A DNA stretch of 25,088 bases from the NCBI GenBank assembly GCA_050743265.1, contig JBOGEN010000041.1:1-25088 (forward strand), read 5' to 3'. The position numbers and the translations under genes were made by a program. How positions within the stretch are numbered: position 1 is the stretch's first letter; the number at the start of each line of letters is the position of its first letter. Under the pieces are notes generated by a model, which saw only the letters and a list, made by a program, of their open reading frames with translations, was not told where the DNA came from and made no database searches. Positions 1-6,896 of this stretch are shown in pieces. This stretch comes from JBOGEN01 sp050743265. Lineage in GTDB: Bacteria; Actinomycetota; Actinomycetes; JBOGEN01.

Positions 1-1410
1 CGGTGCTGCGGGCCCGGGGGCCGACTCGACGGGCTCGGGCGGTGGCGCCGGCTCGGGCGGTGGCGCCGGCTCGCGCGATGGCGCCGGCTTCGGCGGTGGG
101 GCTGGCTTGGGGGGTGGCGCCGGCTCAGCGGCCGCCGCCTCGCGCTCGGGGGGAGTCGGCGTGCTGGCTGCCGTCGGCGCGGACGCCGCCTCGTGCTCGG
201 CTGTGGGCGCCCGCGTGGGAGAAGGCTGGGACTGCGGCGCGGTCGCACCGATCGTGAGCCGTCGCTCGACCCGCTCCAGCCGGGCGAGAAGGCTCTGCTC
301 ATCCGTGCTCGCCCCTGGGAGCAGGACGCGCGCGCAGATGAGCTCCAGCTGCAGGCGAGGCGCGGTCGCGCCGCGCATCTCGGTCAGGCCGGCGTTGACC
401 ACGTCCGCCGCGCGGGTCAGCGCGACCGACCCGAAGCGGGACGCCGCGGAGGCGAGCCGCTCGAGGTGGTCGGGCGACCCGTCCACCAGAGCCTTGTCGG
501 CCGCGTCCGGCACCGCCGCCACGACGACGAGGTCGCGGAGCCGCTCGAGCAGGTCGGCGGCGAACCGGCGAGGGTCGTGCCCTGCCTCCACGACACGGTC
601 GACGATCTCGAAGACGGTGGCCCCGTCGCCCGCGGCGAACGCGTCGACCACCTCGTCCAGCAGGGACGCGTCCGTGTAGCCGAGCAGCGCGGTCGCCGCC
701 TCGTACGTGACACCGCCGGAGCCGGCGCCGCCGAGCAGCTGGTCGAGCACCGAGAGCGCGTCACGGACCGACCCGCCACCGGCGCGGACGACGAGCGGCA
801 GCACGGCCGGTTCGACCTCCACGCCCTCTCGTGCGCAGAGGTCGGCAAGGTGCTGCTGCAGAACCTTCGGCGGGACGAGCCGGAAGGGGTAGTGGTGCGT
901 CCGCGACCTGATCGTCTCGATGACCTTGTCCGGCTCCGTGGTGGCGAAGACGAACATGAGGTGCTCAGGCGGCTCCTCGACGATCTTGAGAAGGGCGTTG
1001 AAGCCGTCCTTCGTGATCTGGTGCGCCTCGTCGACGATGTAGATCTTGTACCGGCTGCTCGCCGGGGCGAAGTACGCCTTCTCGCGGAGCGCCCTCGCGT
1101 CGTCGATGCCACGGTTGGACGCGGCGTCGATCTCGATCACGTCGATGCCGCCCGGCCCGTTCGGCGCGAGGTCCTGGCACGACCGGCACTCGCCGCACGG
1201 GTCGGGGGTCGGCCCCTGCGCGCAGTTCAGGCAGCGGGCGAGGATGCGCGCGCTGGTCGTCTTGCCGCACCCGCGAGGGCCGCTGAACAGGTACGCGTGG
1301 TGCACGCGGTCGTTGCGCAGCGCCTGCCGGATGGGGCCGGTGACGTGCTCCTGCCCGACGACCTCGGCGAACGTCCCCGGGCGGTAGCGGCGGTACAAGG
1401 CGAGCGACAC
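1..1410 (-). CDS. dnaX: DNA polymerase III subunit gamma/tau (partial, C-terminus beyond window)
   Basis: Clamp-loader ATPase subunit that loads the sliding clamp at the replication fork. The protein begins at GTG 1410 (MSLALYRRYRPGTF), the classic DnaX N-terminus. It shows Walker A GPRGCGKT at residues 44-51, a zinc-binding cysteine set C63, C72, C75 and C78, and a Walker B region IVDEAH near 125-130, followed by the sensor region FVFATTEP. After about residue 370 comes a Pro/Ala/Glu-rich linker with repeated EPAPPP-type units, as is common in the tau-type C-terminus of actinobacteria. All 470 codons to position 1 are open with no stop, so the gene continues past the window edge. It lies downstream of SRP RNA on the same strand, an arrangement common in this phylum. 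The identification is secure; only the length of the tau tail is unknown. Confidence 0.97.
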   Translation of the reverse strand, partial: MSLALYRRYRPGTFAEVVGQEHVTGPIRQALRNDRVHHAYLFSGPRGCGKTTSARILARCLNCAQGPTPDPCGECRSCQDLAPNGPGGIDVIEIDAASNRGIDDARALREKAYFAPASSRYKIYIVDEAHQITKDGFNALLKIVEEPPEHLMFVFATTEPDKVIETIRSRTHHYPFRLVPPKVLQQHLADLCAREGVEVEPAVLPLVVRAGGGSVRDALSVLDQLLGGAGSGGVTYEAATALLGYTDASLLDEVVDAFAAGDGATVFEIVDRVVEAGHDPRRFAADLLERLRDLVVVAAVPDAADKALVDGSPDHLERLASAASRFGSVALTRAADVVNAGLTEMRGATAPRLQLELICARVLLPGASTDEQSLLARLERVERRLTIGATAPQSQPSPTRAPTAEHEAASAPTAASTPTPPEREAAAAEPAPPPKPAPPPKPAPSREPAPPPEPAPPPEPVESAPGPAAP

Positions 1411-1500
1411 GGACTAGACCCTAACGCCGACACCCGACGGTGGAGAGGTGCCGCAGCGGCGACCCGAGCGGTCACACCGGGAGGTCGCAGGCCGAGCGCA

Positions 1501-1592
1501 GAGGACCCCCCGCGTACCCGCCAGAGCCCACCTACCCTTGCTGCCTTCCGGCCCTGGGGGAGTTCGGCAGGGTGACGCCACACGGGGGGCCT
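1501..1592 (-). ncRNA. ffs: Small signal recognition particle RNA (4.5S-type)
   Basis: On the minus strand the sequence holds the near-invariant SRP domain IV core, with GGCCGGAAGGCAGCA forming the GGAA-tetraloop hairpin and its asymmetric loop. The two ends pair (a GGCCCCCCGUG-like 5' end with a GCGGGGGGUCC-like 3' end) to give the long hairpin of the small bacterial type. A possible -10 hexamer TAGTGT (1599-1604, minus) sits 7 bp before the inferred 5' end. The RNA partners Ffh in co-translational membrane targeting. Exact ends are estimated to within about 5 nt. Confidence 0.9.
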
Positions 1593-1633
1593 GGCCCCAC
1601 ACTACCCACCGGCACGGGGCCGCCGGCCGGGCG

Positions 1634-1674
1634 GCCACGCCCGCCGATTCGGCAGCCACGCCCGCCGATTCGGC
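1634..1674. repeat. Two-copy 20-bp direct repeat between ffs and tRNA-Ser
   Basis: The 20-bp unit GCCACGCCCGCCGATTCGGC occurs at 1634-1653 and again at 1655-1674, identical, with one base between (21-bp period, two helical turns). Each copy ends in the near-palindrome GCCGATTCGGC. The repeat lies between two divergent RNA genes, close to the expected -35 regions of both, so a protein-binding role is possible but unproven. Confidence 0.85.
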
Positions 1675-1705
1675 GGCCTACACCGCAGCCGGTAGCCTCT
1701 GCCGC

Positions 1706-1794
1706 GGAGGATTCGCCTAGTTGGCCTAGGGCGCACGATTGGAAATCGTGTTGGGGTTAACAGCCCCTCGCGGGTTCGAATCCCGCATCCTCCG
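1706..1794 (+). tRNA. tRNA-Ser (anticodon GGA)
   Basis: Cloverleaf with acceptor GGAGGAT pairing with ATCCTCC. The anticodon stem is CACGA/TCGTG and the loop TTGGAAA places GGA at 1741-1743. The long variable arm is typical of a class II tRNA, and the T arm is GCGGGTTCGAATCCCGC. The discriminator base is G, as expected for serine. It reads UCC and UCU codons. CCA is not encoded. Confidence 0.97.
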
Positions 1795-1800
1795 CAGGTC

Positions 1801-1831
1801 GGCGGCGGTCCGGGGGTTTCCGGCCGCCGCC
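1801..1831 (+). terminator. Strong GC hairpin just downstream of tRNA-Ser(GGA), likely terminator
   Basis: GGCGGCGG (1801-1808) pairs with CCGCCGCC (1824-1831), and inner CCGG (1810-1813) pairs with CCGG (1820-1823) around a GGGTTT loop. It starts six bases after the tRNA. There is no U-tract, which is common for terminators in high-GC actinobacteria. Confidence 0.55.
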
Positions 1832-1853
1832 TTCGTGCCTCTACGCTGGTGCG

Positions 1854-2159
1854 GTGATCTTCAAGGGCGTCGGTGACGGGCGCCCCTACCCTGACCACGG
1901 GACGACCACCCGGGCGTGGTCCGAGATCCCGCCCCGGCAGGTGCGTCTGCACGACCTCGTCACGACGAAGAAGGTGCTCGAGCTCGACCTGCTGCTGGCG
2001 GACGACTCGACCTTCTACGGCGACCTCTTCGCGCACGTCGTCGAGTGGCAGGGCGTGCTCTACCTCGAGGACGGGCTGCACCGGGCCGTCCGAGCTGCGC
2101 TGCACCAGCGGTCGTTCCTGCACGCACGCGTCCTCAGCCTGACCGATCAAGAACGGTGA
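1854..2159 (+). CDS. Conserved small actinobacterial protein, annotated elsewhere as VapB-family antitoxin-like
   Basis: A 101-residue protein starting at GTG 1854 (MIFKGVGDGRPYP). It resembles from memory a family widespread in actinobacteria with the same start and with the blocks VRLHDLVTTK, LLADDSTFYGDLF and YLEDGLHRAVRAALHQR. Databases often label these VapB-type antitoxins. The DGLHRAxRAA block also resembles the substrate-box style of ParB-like folds, so the antitoxin label is weak. No PIN-domain toxin lies next to it. There is no clear Shine-Dalgarno sequence, so it may be read from a leaderless or short-leader transcript. Its last 26 bp overlap the end of the convergent DUF72 gene. 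That the gene is real is well supported; the function is not. Confidence 0.8.
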   Translation: MIFKGVGDGRPYPDHGTTTRAWSEIPPRQVRLHDLVTTKKVLELDLLLADDSTFYGDLFAHVVEWQGVLYLEDGLHRAVRAALHQRSFLHARVLSLTDQER

Positions 2160-2862
2160 ACGCGTCCGCGTCGTGCACGGCCGCACCGCCCTGGTCGTTG
2201 TTGAAGTAGACGTACGCGTCACCTCTCGTGCCGTACGCGTCGCGCAGCCGGTCCCGCCAGGAGGCCAGCGCGCGCCTGCCGTACCGCGGCCAGGGCTGAG
2301 CCGCCCCCTCGTGCAGGCGGAGGTAGCCCCAGGACGCCGTGCTCCACAGCGGAGTGAGCGGGCGGCCCCGCCGGTCCGACCAGCACAGGGCCGCGCCGTG
2401 GTGGGCGAGCACGTCCCTGGTCTCGTCCGTCCACCACGACTCGTGCCGCGGCTCGACGGCGACCCGGATGTCGGACGGGAACGCGGCGAGCGTGGCGGCC
2501 AGCCGCTCCGGGTCGGCCTTCATCGTGGGCGGCAGCTGCACCAGCACGGGGCCCAGCCGGTCGCCCAGTCCGGCCGCGTGCTCGAGGAGGCGGGCGACGG
2601 GCTCCTCCGGGTCACGCAGGCGCTTCACGTGCGTGAGGAACCGGCTGGCCTTCACTGCCATCACGAACCCGTCAGGCGTCGCCTGGCGCCACCGGGCGAA
2701 CGTGTCCCGCTCGGGCAGCCGGTAGAACGCGTTGTTGTTCTCCACCGTCTCGTACCGCTCGGCGTACGCGCTGAGCCACTGGCGCTGGGGGAGGCGGTCG
2801 GGGTAGAGCACGCCGCGCCAGTCGCGGTACTGCCACCCGGAGGTGCCCACCAACACGCTCAC
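2134..2862 (-). CDS. DUF72 family protein (YecE-like TIM-barrel fold)
   Basis: 242 residues from GTG 2862 (MSVLVGTSGWQYRDWRGVLYP). A GGAGGGG Shine-Dalgarno sequence lies about nine bases upstream, which decides this start against much longer in-frame extensions. Family hallmarks are the N-terminal GTSGWQYxDWRGxLYP block, ENNNAFYRLP near residue 45, FVMAVKASRFLTHVKRL near 70, AVEPRHESWW near 140, and the C-terminal YVYFNNDQGGAAVHDA. Members adopt a TIM-barrel-like fold; the biochemical role is unknown, although nuclease-like activity has been speculated. It is transcribed divergently from the LytR_C gene across about 105 bp. Confidence 0.93.
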   Translation of the reverse strand: MSVLVGTSGWQYRDWRGVLYPDRLPQRQWLSAYAERYETVENNNAFYRLPERDTFARWRQATPDGFVMAVKASRFLTHVKRLRDPEEPVARLLEHAAGLGDRLGPVLVQLPPTMKADPERLAATLAAFPSDIRVAVEPRHESWWTDETRDVLAHHGAALCWSDRRGRPLTPLWSTASWGYLRLHEGAAQPWPRYGRRALASWRDRLRDAYGTRGDAYVYFNNDQGGAAVHDADAFTVLDRSG

Positions 2863-2967
2863 CAGCGTCGTCCCCTCCACTCCGGGCACAGTCCGTACGA
2901 GAACAGCCCGAACGCACCGGGTGCCGTCGGTACTCTTGGCGCACCTGTACCCGCGGGGGGCCCGACA

Positions 2968-3555
2968 ATGAGCATGTTCACGCCTATCGGGATGGGCGGT
3001 CACAAGAGCCGGCGACGCCGACACCGTCGCCGCTGGCCGGCCGTCCTGCTCGTCGCCGCGCTCGTCGCGGGCGGCGGTGCGGGGGGCTGGTGGTACCTGC
3101 TCCGCGAGCCGGACGTCTCCGTGGCGGAGCCGTCCTGCCCGCGGGTCACCCCCACCGCAGCGGCAATGCTCGCGCCGAAACAGGTACAGCTCAACGTCTA
3201 CAACGCGACCCAGAGGCTGGGCCTTGCCGCGACCGTGGCGAAGCGGATGACGGCCCGCGGGTATGCCGTGAAGAAGATCGACAACGACCCGCTCGAGCGC
3301 GCCGTGTCGGGAGCCGCGGAGATCCGGTACGGCGAGAAAGGCCTGGCCGAGGCCCGTACCGTGCAGGCCCTGGCCGGCACCGCCGAGATGGTGAAGGACG
3401 CGCGGACCACCGCGACGGTCGACCTCGTCCTGGGCGACAAGTGGCGCCGGCTCGCGGCGAAACCGGTGGCCCCCAAGGTCACCCCCGAGCCGCGTCCCGG
3501 CTGCGGCCCGGACGCCGGGAACCCCGCCGACACCGCTGAGGCGCGGACGGACTGA
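2968..3555 (+). CDS. Membrane-anchored LytR C-terminal (LytR_C) domain protein
   Basis: 195 residues from ATG 2968, with a G-rich stretch (GCGGGGGG) upstream as ribosome site. The layout is a short cytoplasmic Arg/His-rich N-terminus (KSRRRRHRRR), one membrane segment at about residues 28-50 (AVLLVAALVAGGGAGG) and an exported part. The exported part, residues 73-150, fits the LytR_C domain: VQLNVYNATQRLGLAATVAKRM, then a second VDLVLGDKW strand. In actinobacteria such domains occur alone on single-pass proteins at the cell envelope and may bind cell-wall or partner proteins; no LCP catalytic domain is present. A -10-like TACTCT at 2931-2936 would fit a promoter. The C-terminal tail is Pro/Lys rich. 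Confidence 0.88.
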   Translation: MSMFTPIGMGGHKSRRRRHRRRWPAVLLVAALVAGGGAGGWWYLLREPDVSVAEPSCPRVTPTAAAMLAPKQVQLNVYNATQRLGLAATVAKRMTARGYAVKKIDNDPLERAVSGAAEIRYGEKGLAEARTVQALAGTAEMVKDARTTATVDLVLGDKWRRLAAKPVAPKVTPEPRPGCGPDAGNPADTAEARTD

Positions 3556-3636
3556 GCCCGGCGCTACGTGGACGCCACGGGGGAGTCCGGCGACCCCGGG
3601 AGTGAACCCGCCCCCGCACGGGGAAGGCTCATCAGG

Positions 3637-4368
3637 GTGAAGCTGCCGCTGGTCCCCTCGCCCACCCGGCTCGCCCACGACGTCGGCGCCGTCACCGGAT
3701 TCGTCACCTCCACGGCCGGGACCGTGCTCTCACTGGTCCCCCGGGTCGAGCACCTGATCAGCCGTGTCGAGACGCTGCTGGACACGGTCGAGGACGTCGC
3801 CGCGAGCGCGCAGGACGCCGTCACGCGCACGCAGGCCGTGATCGGGAGGGCCGACCAGAGCGTGGGGCGTACGGACGCGGTCCTGAGCGCGGGCGAGGCG
3901 TCCGTCCGCCAGGCGCAAGCGATGCTCGACACCGGCACCGGCCTCGTCGGACGTGCCGACGACCTGGTCGGTCGTGCCGACGGCCTGGTAGGGCGCTCCG
4001 GTGACCTCGTCGGACGTGCCGAAGGCCTGCTCACGCAGTTCGAGCAGCCGCTCGCCACGCTGCTGCCGTCGCTGCGCAAGTTCAGCGACACCCTGGCGCC
4101 GGACGAGGTCGAGGCGGCGATCGCGCTGATCGACCGGCTACCCGTCCTGCTCGGGCACGTCGAGGACGATCTGCTGCCGATGCTCGCCACGCTGGACCGC
4201 GTCGGCCCTGACGTGCACGAGATCCTCGAGATCGTCGAGGACCTCCGCCGGGTGGTCACCGGGCTCCCCGGCGTCAGACTGTTCCGCCGCCGCGCGGACG
4301 ACGAGCCGGAGCGGGCCGTCGAGAGCAGCCCGCGCGACGAGGCGCCCGTCCGCCGCCCGAGGGGCTGA
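3637..4368 (+). CDS. Hypothetical coiled-coil protein with tandem heptads
   Basis: 243 residues from GTG 3637 (MKLPLVPSPTRLAHDVG); GGGGAAGG about nine bases upstream favours this start over the in-frame GTG at 3568, which would give 266 residues. No enzyme motif is visible. From residue 45 to 210 the protein is almost all amphipathic helix rich in V, L, A, D and R, with four tandem heptads VGR(A/S)xxL at residues 104-131 and weaker copies before. A basic C-terminus (RLFRRR) is followed by a charged tail. The pattern recalls rod-like or apolipoprotein/MCP-like helical proteins. There is no signal peptide or clear membrane helix, so membrane-surface or cytoplasmic scaffolding is a guess. It follows the LytR_C gene by about 80 bp. 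Confidence 0.8.
   Translation: MKLPLVPSPTRLAHDVGAVTGFVTSTAGTVLSLVPRVEHLISRVETLLDTVEDVAASAQDAVTRTQAVIGRADQSVGRTDAVLSAGEASVRQAQAMLDTGTGLVGRADDLVGRADGLVGRSGDLVGRAEGLLTQFEQPLATLLPSLRKFSDTLAPDEVEAAIALIDRLPVLLGHVEDDLLPMLATLDRVGPDVHEILEIVEDLRRVVTGLPGVRLFRRRADDEPERAVESSPRDEAPVRRPRG
3946..4029 (+). repeat. Four tandem 21-bp units encoding VGR(A/S)xxL heptads
   Basis: Units at 3946-3966, 3967-3987, 3988-4008 and 4009-4029 encode VGRADDL, VGRADGL, VGRSGDL and VGRAEGL. Synonymous differences between the units show an older expansion kept by selection on the protein. Confidence 0.85.
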
Positions 4369-4398
4369 GGCGGCGCGCTTTGCGGGCCGGGAGTCGGC

Positions 4399-5994
4399 TC
4401 AGCCGAGGGCCGTACCTTCTCCGGAGTTCGACGGCGTGGGATCCGGCAGGCGCAGCATGCGGAACGAGATGAGCGTGCCGAGGAAGCCGGCGATGAGCGG
4501 TATCAGCATGGAGACCTGCAACGCGATGGGTCGGGTGTCGGTGTTGATTCGGATGATCTCGGCCTGCACGTCCGCGGGTTGGCCGGCGAGCTGTTCGGCC
4601 AGGGCCGTGTTGGTCACCACCTCCGCATCGTGCTCGAGAGCCGTGGCTACCTGCTGCTGCTGCGCGGGGTTGAGCACGGTGCTGTCCTCCGCCGCGGCGG
4701 TGAAGGCGAAGGACAGGGTCGCCAGCATGATCGCGCCGGCGAATGCCAGCCCGAACGACAGCCCGAACGATCCGGCTGCCGAATTCACACCCGCGGCCTC
4801 GCTGACCCTGTCCTCCGTGATCGGCGAGAGTGTGTAGTTGTTCAACTGCGAGACCAGCAGCCCCAAGCCCACCCCGGCGATCACCAACGGGACCACCAGG
4901 TACCAGCCGGACGTCGCCCGAGGGACGATCGGCAGCAACACGACCACGCCCGCCGTCACGAGCACGAAGCCCAGCCGGATGACACCGGCCGGGCGCCGGT
5001 CCCCCGCCCGCTTTCCCGCGACCAGGGCCGTCGCGAACATGGTCAGCGACAGCGGTGCGAGGGACAGGCCCGCCTGCATCGCGTCGTACCCCAGCACTAT
5101 CTGCAGGTAGATCGGCAGCGCGATCATCATGCCGCCGAGGGCAATCTGCTGCAGCATCTGCCCGGAGATCCCGTACCGGAACAGCTTGGACTGGAACAGG
5201 TCCGGATCGAGCAGGGTCGGCTTGCCCTCGCGCCTGCGTCGAGAGAGCCAGTACACCAGTGAACCCATCGCGACCCCACCGGTGGCAAGCAGCGCGCCGA
5301 CGGACTCGCCACCCTCCTGCCAGACCAGGATGCCGAGCACGAGCCCGCCCATCCCCAGGACGGACAGGACCGCACCGACCGGGTCAACCTCCCGGGGACC
5401 TGTGTAGGGGACGTCGTGGACCAGCCTGATACCGGACAGCACGATCGCGATGACCACGACCTCCAGGCCGAACGCGACGCGCCACGACAAGTAGGTGGTG
5501 ATGAAGCCGCCCAGCAGCGGTCCAACGGCCGCGGCGACCGCGGCCGCGGCCCCGACGAAGGCGTACACCTTCTTCTGGGCGGCGCCCTCGAAGTTCCCGT
5601 GAATCAGCGACTGCATGCTCGGGAGCAGCAGCGATGCGCCCAGCCCGCCCACGACGGCCCAGAAGACGATGACCGCCGTGATGCTCTGGGCCAGCGTCAT
5701 CGCCAGCGCTCCGATCGCATACCCGAGCAGGCCAAGGACATAGGCCCGCCTGCGCCCGATCAGGTCGCCGACCTTGCTACCGATCAGGATGAACGCTGCG
5801 GATACCAGCGCCTCCAGCGCGATCGCGGACTGGACCGTGCTCACGGTCGTGTCGAGGTCGTGGACCACCGCGGAAATGGACACGTTCATCAACGAGGTGT
5901 CGACGACGAGCACGAACATCGCCATCGACAGCAGGACGGCCAGCCGCATGTTCAACGGCGCCTCGACGCCGGTCGGGCCGGCTTCCTCCGTCAT
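4399..5994 (-). CDS. MFS transporter, DHA2 family (14-TM drug/proton antiporter type)
   Basis: 531 residues from ATG 5994, with GGGGGGCGGA directly upstream. Transmembrane helices run from residue 17 onward. Motif A (GSKVGDLIGRRRAYVLG, about 73-89) and antiporter motif C (a VAAAVGPLLGGF core near 155) are clear. The length and a large extracytoplasmic loop near residues 425-490 (Gln/Ala rich, AEDSTVLNPAQQQQ) match 14-helix DHA2 exporters such as the EmrB/LfrA/QacA group. It probably uses the proton gradient to expel a hydrophobic or cationic compound; the substrate cannot be read from sequence. No TetR or MarR regulator flanks it. It is convergent with the coiled-coil gene and preceded by a long non-coding stretch. 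Confidence 0.92.
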   Translation of the reverse strand: MTEEAGPTGVEAPLNMRLAVLLSMAMFVLVVDTSLMNVSISAVVHDLDTTVSTVQSAIALEALVSAAFILIGSKVGDLIGRRRAYVLGLLGYAIGALAMTLAQSITAVIVFWAVVGGLGASLLLPSMQSLIHGNFEGAAQKKVYAFVGAAAAVAAAVGPLLGGFITTYLSWRVAFGLEVVVIAIVLSGIRLVHDVPYTGPREVDPVGAVLSVLGMGGLVLGILVWQEGGESVGALLATGGVAMGSLVYWLSRRRREGKPTLLDPDLFQSKLFRYGISGQMLQQIALGGMMIALPIYLQIVLGYDAMQAGLSLAPLSLTMFATALVAGKRAGDRRPAGVIRLGFVLVTAGVVVLLPIVPRATSGWYLVVPLVIAGVGLGLLVSQLNNYTLSPITEDRVSEAAGVNSAAGSFGLSFGLAFAGAIMLATLSFAFTAAAEDSTVLNPAQQQQVATALEHDAEVVTNTALAEQLAGQPADVQAEIIRINTDTRPIALQVSMLIPLIAGFLGTLISFRMLRLPDPTPSNSGEGTALG

Positions 5995-6205
5995 TCCGCC
6001 CCCCAGCGGTCGGGCAGATCAGTAGGAAGGGCCATGTCCTCGCCGACGATCAGATGTCGTACCCAGATGATCACGTCTGCTCGGCCACCGCGAGTCTGAC
6101 ACCGCAGAGGCCGCCGCCGTGGGCTGAATTGCCACTCCGCGCCGCGCATGACCCCGCGCATGGTGCCGGTACCGAGAGGGCCGCGGTGCGTACCCGCGGC
6201 GTTGG

Positions 6206-6249
6206 TCACCGGAGCACCGGCCGCGGAGCTGGCGTGATCACTCCGGTGA
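6206..6249. repeat. Perfect 9-bp inverted repeat upstream of MFS gene
   Basis: TCACCGGAG at 6206-6214 and CTCCGGTGA at 6241-6249, with 26 bp between. It could be an operator or a structured leader; nothing further supports a specific regulator. Confidence 0.5.
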
Positions 6250-6276
6250 ATACCCGCCGGAAGACAGCTCGTCGGT

Positions 6277-6310
6277 GACGCCCCGCAGGGTTCTGACCTG
6301 CGGAGACGTC
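6277..6310 (-). terminator. Hairpin downstream of tRNA-Ser(CGA), possible terminator
   Basis: CCGCAGG (6283-6289) pairs with CCTGCGG (6297-6303) around a 7-nt loop, and an outer GACG/CGTC pair (6277-6280, 6307-6310) extends it. It lies 14 nt after the tRNA on the minus strand. No U-tract follows. Confidence 0.45.
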
Positions 6311-6323
6311 GCCGGGGTGTGGG

Positions 6324-6410
6324 CGGTGGCGGTGGGATTTGAACCCACGGAGGGCGTGAACCCTCACACGCTTTCGAGGCGTGCTCCTTAGGCCGCTCGG
6401 ACACACCACC
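6324..6410 (-). tRNA. tRNA-Ser (anticodon CGA)
   Basis: On the minus strand the acceptor GGTGGTG pairs with CGCCACC. The anticodon stem is CACGC/GCGTG and the loop CTCGAAA gives CGA (6376-6374). There is a long class II variable arm, the T arm is GTGGGTTCAAATCCCAC, and the discriminator is G. It reads UCG. CCA is not encoded. The 5' end lies only ten bases after the tadA stop codon on the same strand. Confidence 0.97.
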
Positions 6411-6420
6411 GCTCGGGAGG

Positions 6421-6861
6421 CTACCGGACGTCGCGCTGCGCCTCGAAAAACCCCTGGAGGAGCGCCGCGCAGTCCTCAGCGAGCACCTCGCCGACCACCT
6501 CGGGACGGTGGTTGAGCCGCCGGTCCCGCACCACGTCCCACAACGACCCCATGGCGCCGGCCTTGGGGTCGGTCGCTCCGTACACGACCCGGTCGAGCCT
6601 GGCGAGGACGGCCGCACCGGCGCACATCGTGCAGGGCTCGAGCGTGACGACGAGCGTGCAGCCCGAGAGCCGCCACTCCCCCACGGCCGCCGCGGCCGCC
6701 CGGAGCGCAAGCATCTCGGCGTGCGCCGTCGGGTCGGCCAGCGCCTCCCGCGCGTTGTGGCCGCGCCCGACCACCGCGCCTGACGGGTCGAGCACCAACG
6801 CCCCGACAGGCACGTCCCCGGTTCCCGGGGCAAGGGCGGCCTCGGCGAGGGCGTCCCGCAT
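6421..6861 (-). CDS. tadA: tRNA-specific adenosine deaminase
   Basis: Converts A34 to inosine in the anticodon of tRNA-Arg(ACG). The cytidine/deoxycytidylate deaminase fold is clear: the zinc ligand and proton shuttle are HAE (H47-A48-E49) and the second zinc motif is PCTMC (C77 and C80). GDVPVGALV near residue 15 and GHNxRE near 34 are also typical. Starting at ATG 6861 gives 146 residues. TadA proteins usually have about ten more residues before MRDAL, and the reading frame upstream (STPYGDRWAAAM) looks protein-like, but no ATG, GTG or TTG exists there before it enters the preceding gene. A CTG at 6900, overlapping that gene's stop, is therefore a possible true start. It is the last protein gene of a three-gene operon. 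Confidence 0.93.
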   Translation of the reverse strand: MRDALAEAALAPGTGDVPVGALVLDPSGAVVGRGHNAREALADPTAHAEMLALRAAAAAVGEWRLSGCTLVVTLEPCTMCAGAAVLARLDRVVYGATDPKAGAMGSLWDVVRDRRLNHRPEVVGEVLAEDCAALLQGFFEAQRDVR

Positions 6862-6896
6862 GGCAGCGGCCCAGCGGTCGCCGTACGGCGTGCTGG

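Larger units (their letters stand above)
5995..6323. other. Non-coding stretch between MFS gene and tRNA-Ser(CGA)
   Basis: About 330 bp with no credible gene; short open frames here lack a family signature and a ribosome site. It presumably holds the MFS promoter. Visible structure includes a perfect 9-bp inverted repeat TCACCGGAG/CTCCGGTGA (6206-6214 and 6241-6249), a duplicated CCGCGCATG (about 6142-6161), and a hairpin next to the tRNA described separately. Confidence 0.6.

Noticed and set aside
193..1575. Long plus-strand frame opposite dnaX
   Set aside because: It crosses the SRP RNA and is the antisense shadow of dnaX; no family features.
2863..3678. N-terminal extension of the DUF72 protein to about 514 residues
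   Set aside because: A clear Shine-Dalgarno sequence precedes GTG 2862, and the extension is antisense to the LytR_C gene.
6054..6278. 74-codon plus-strand frame upstream of tRNA-Ser(CGA)
   Set aside because: No ribosome site, no coding-like composition and no recognisable family.
6324..6410. tRNA-Ser(CGA) as an integration site
   Set aside because: No integrase and no copy of the tRNA 3' end could be found on the far side of the exporter gene.
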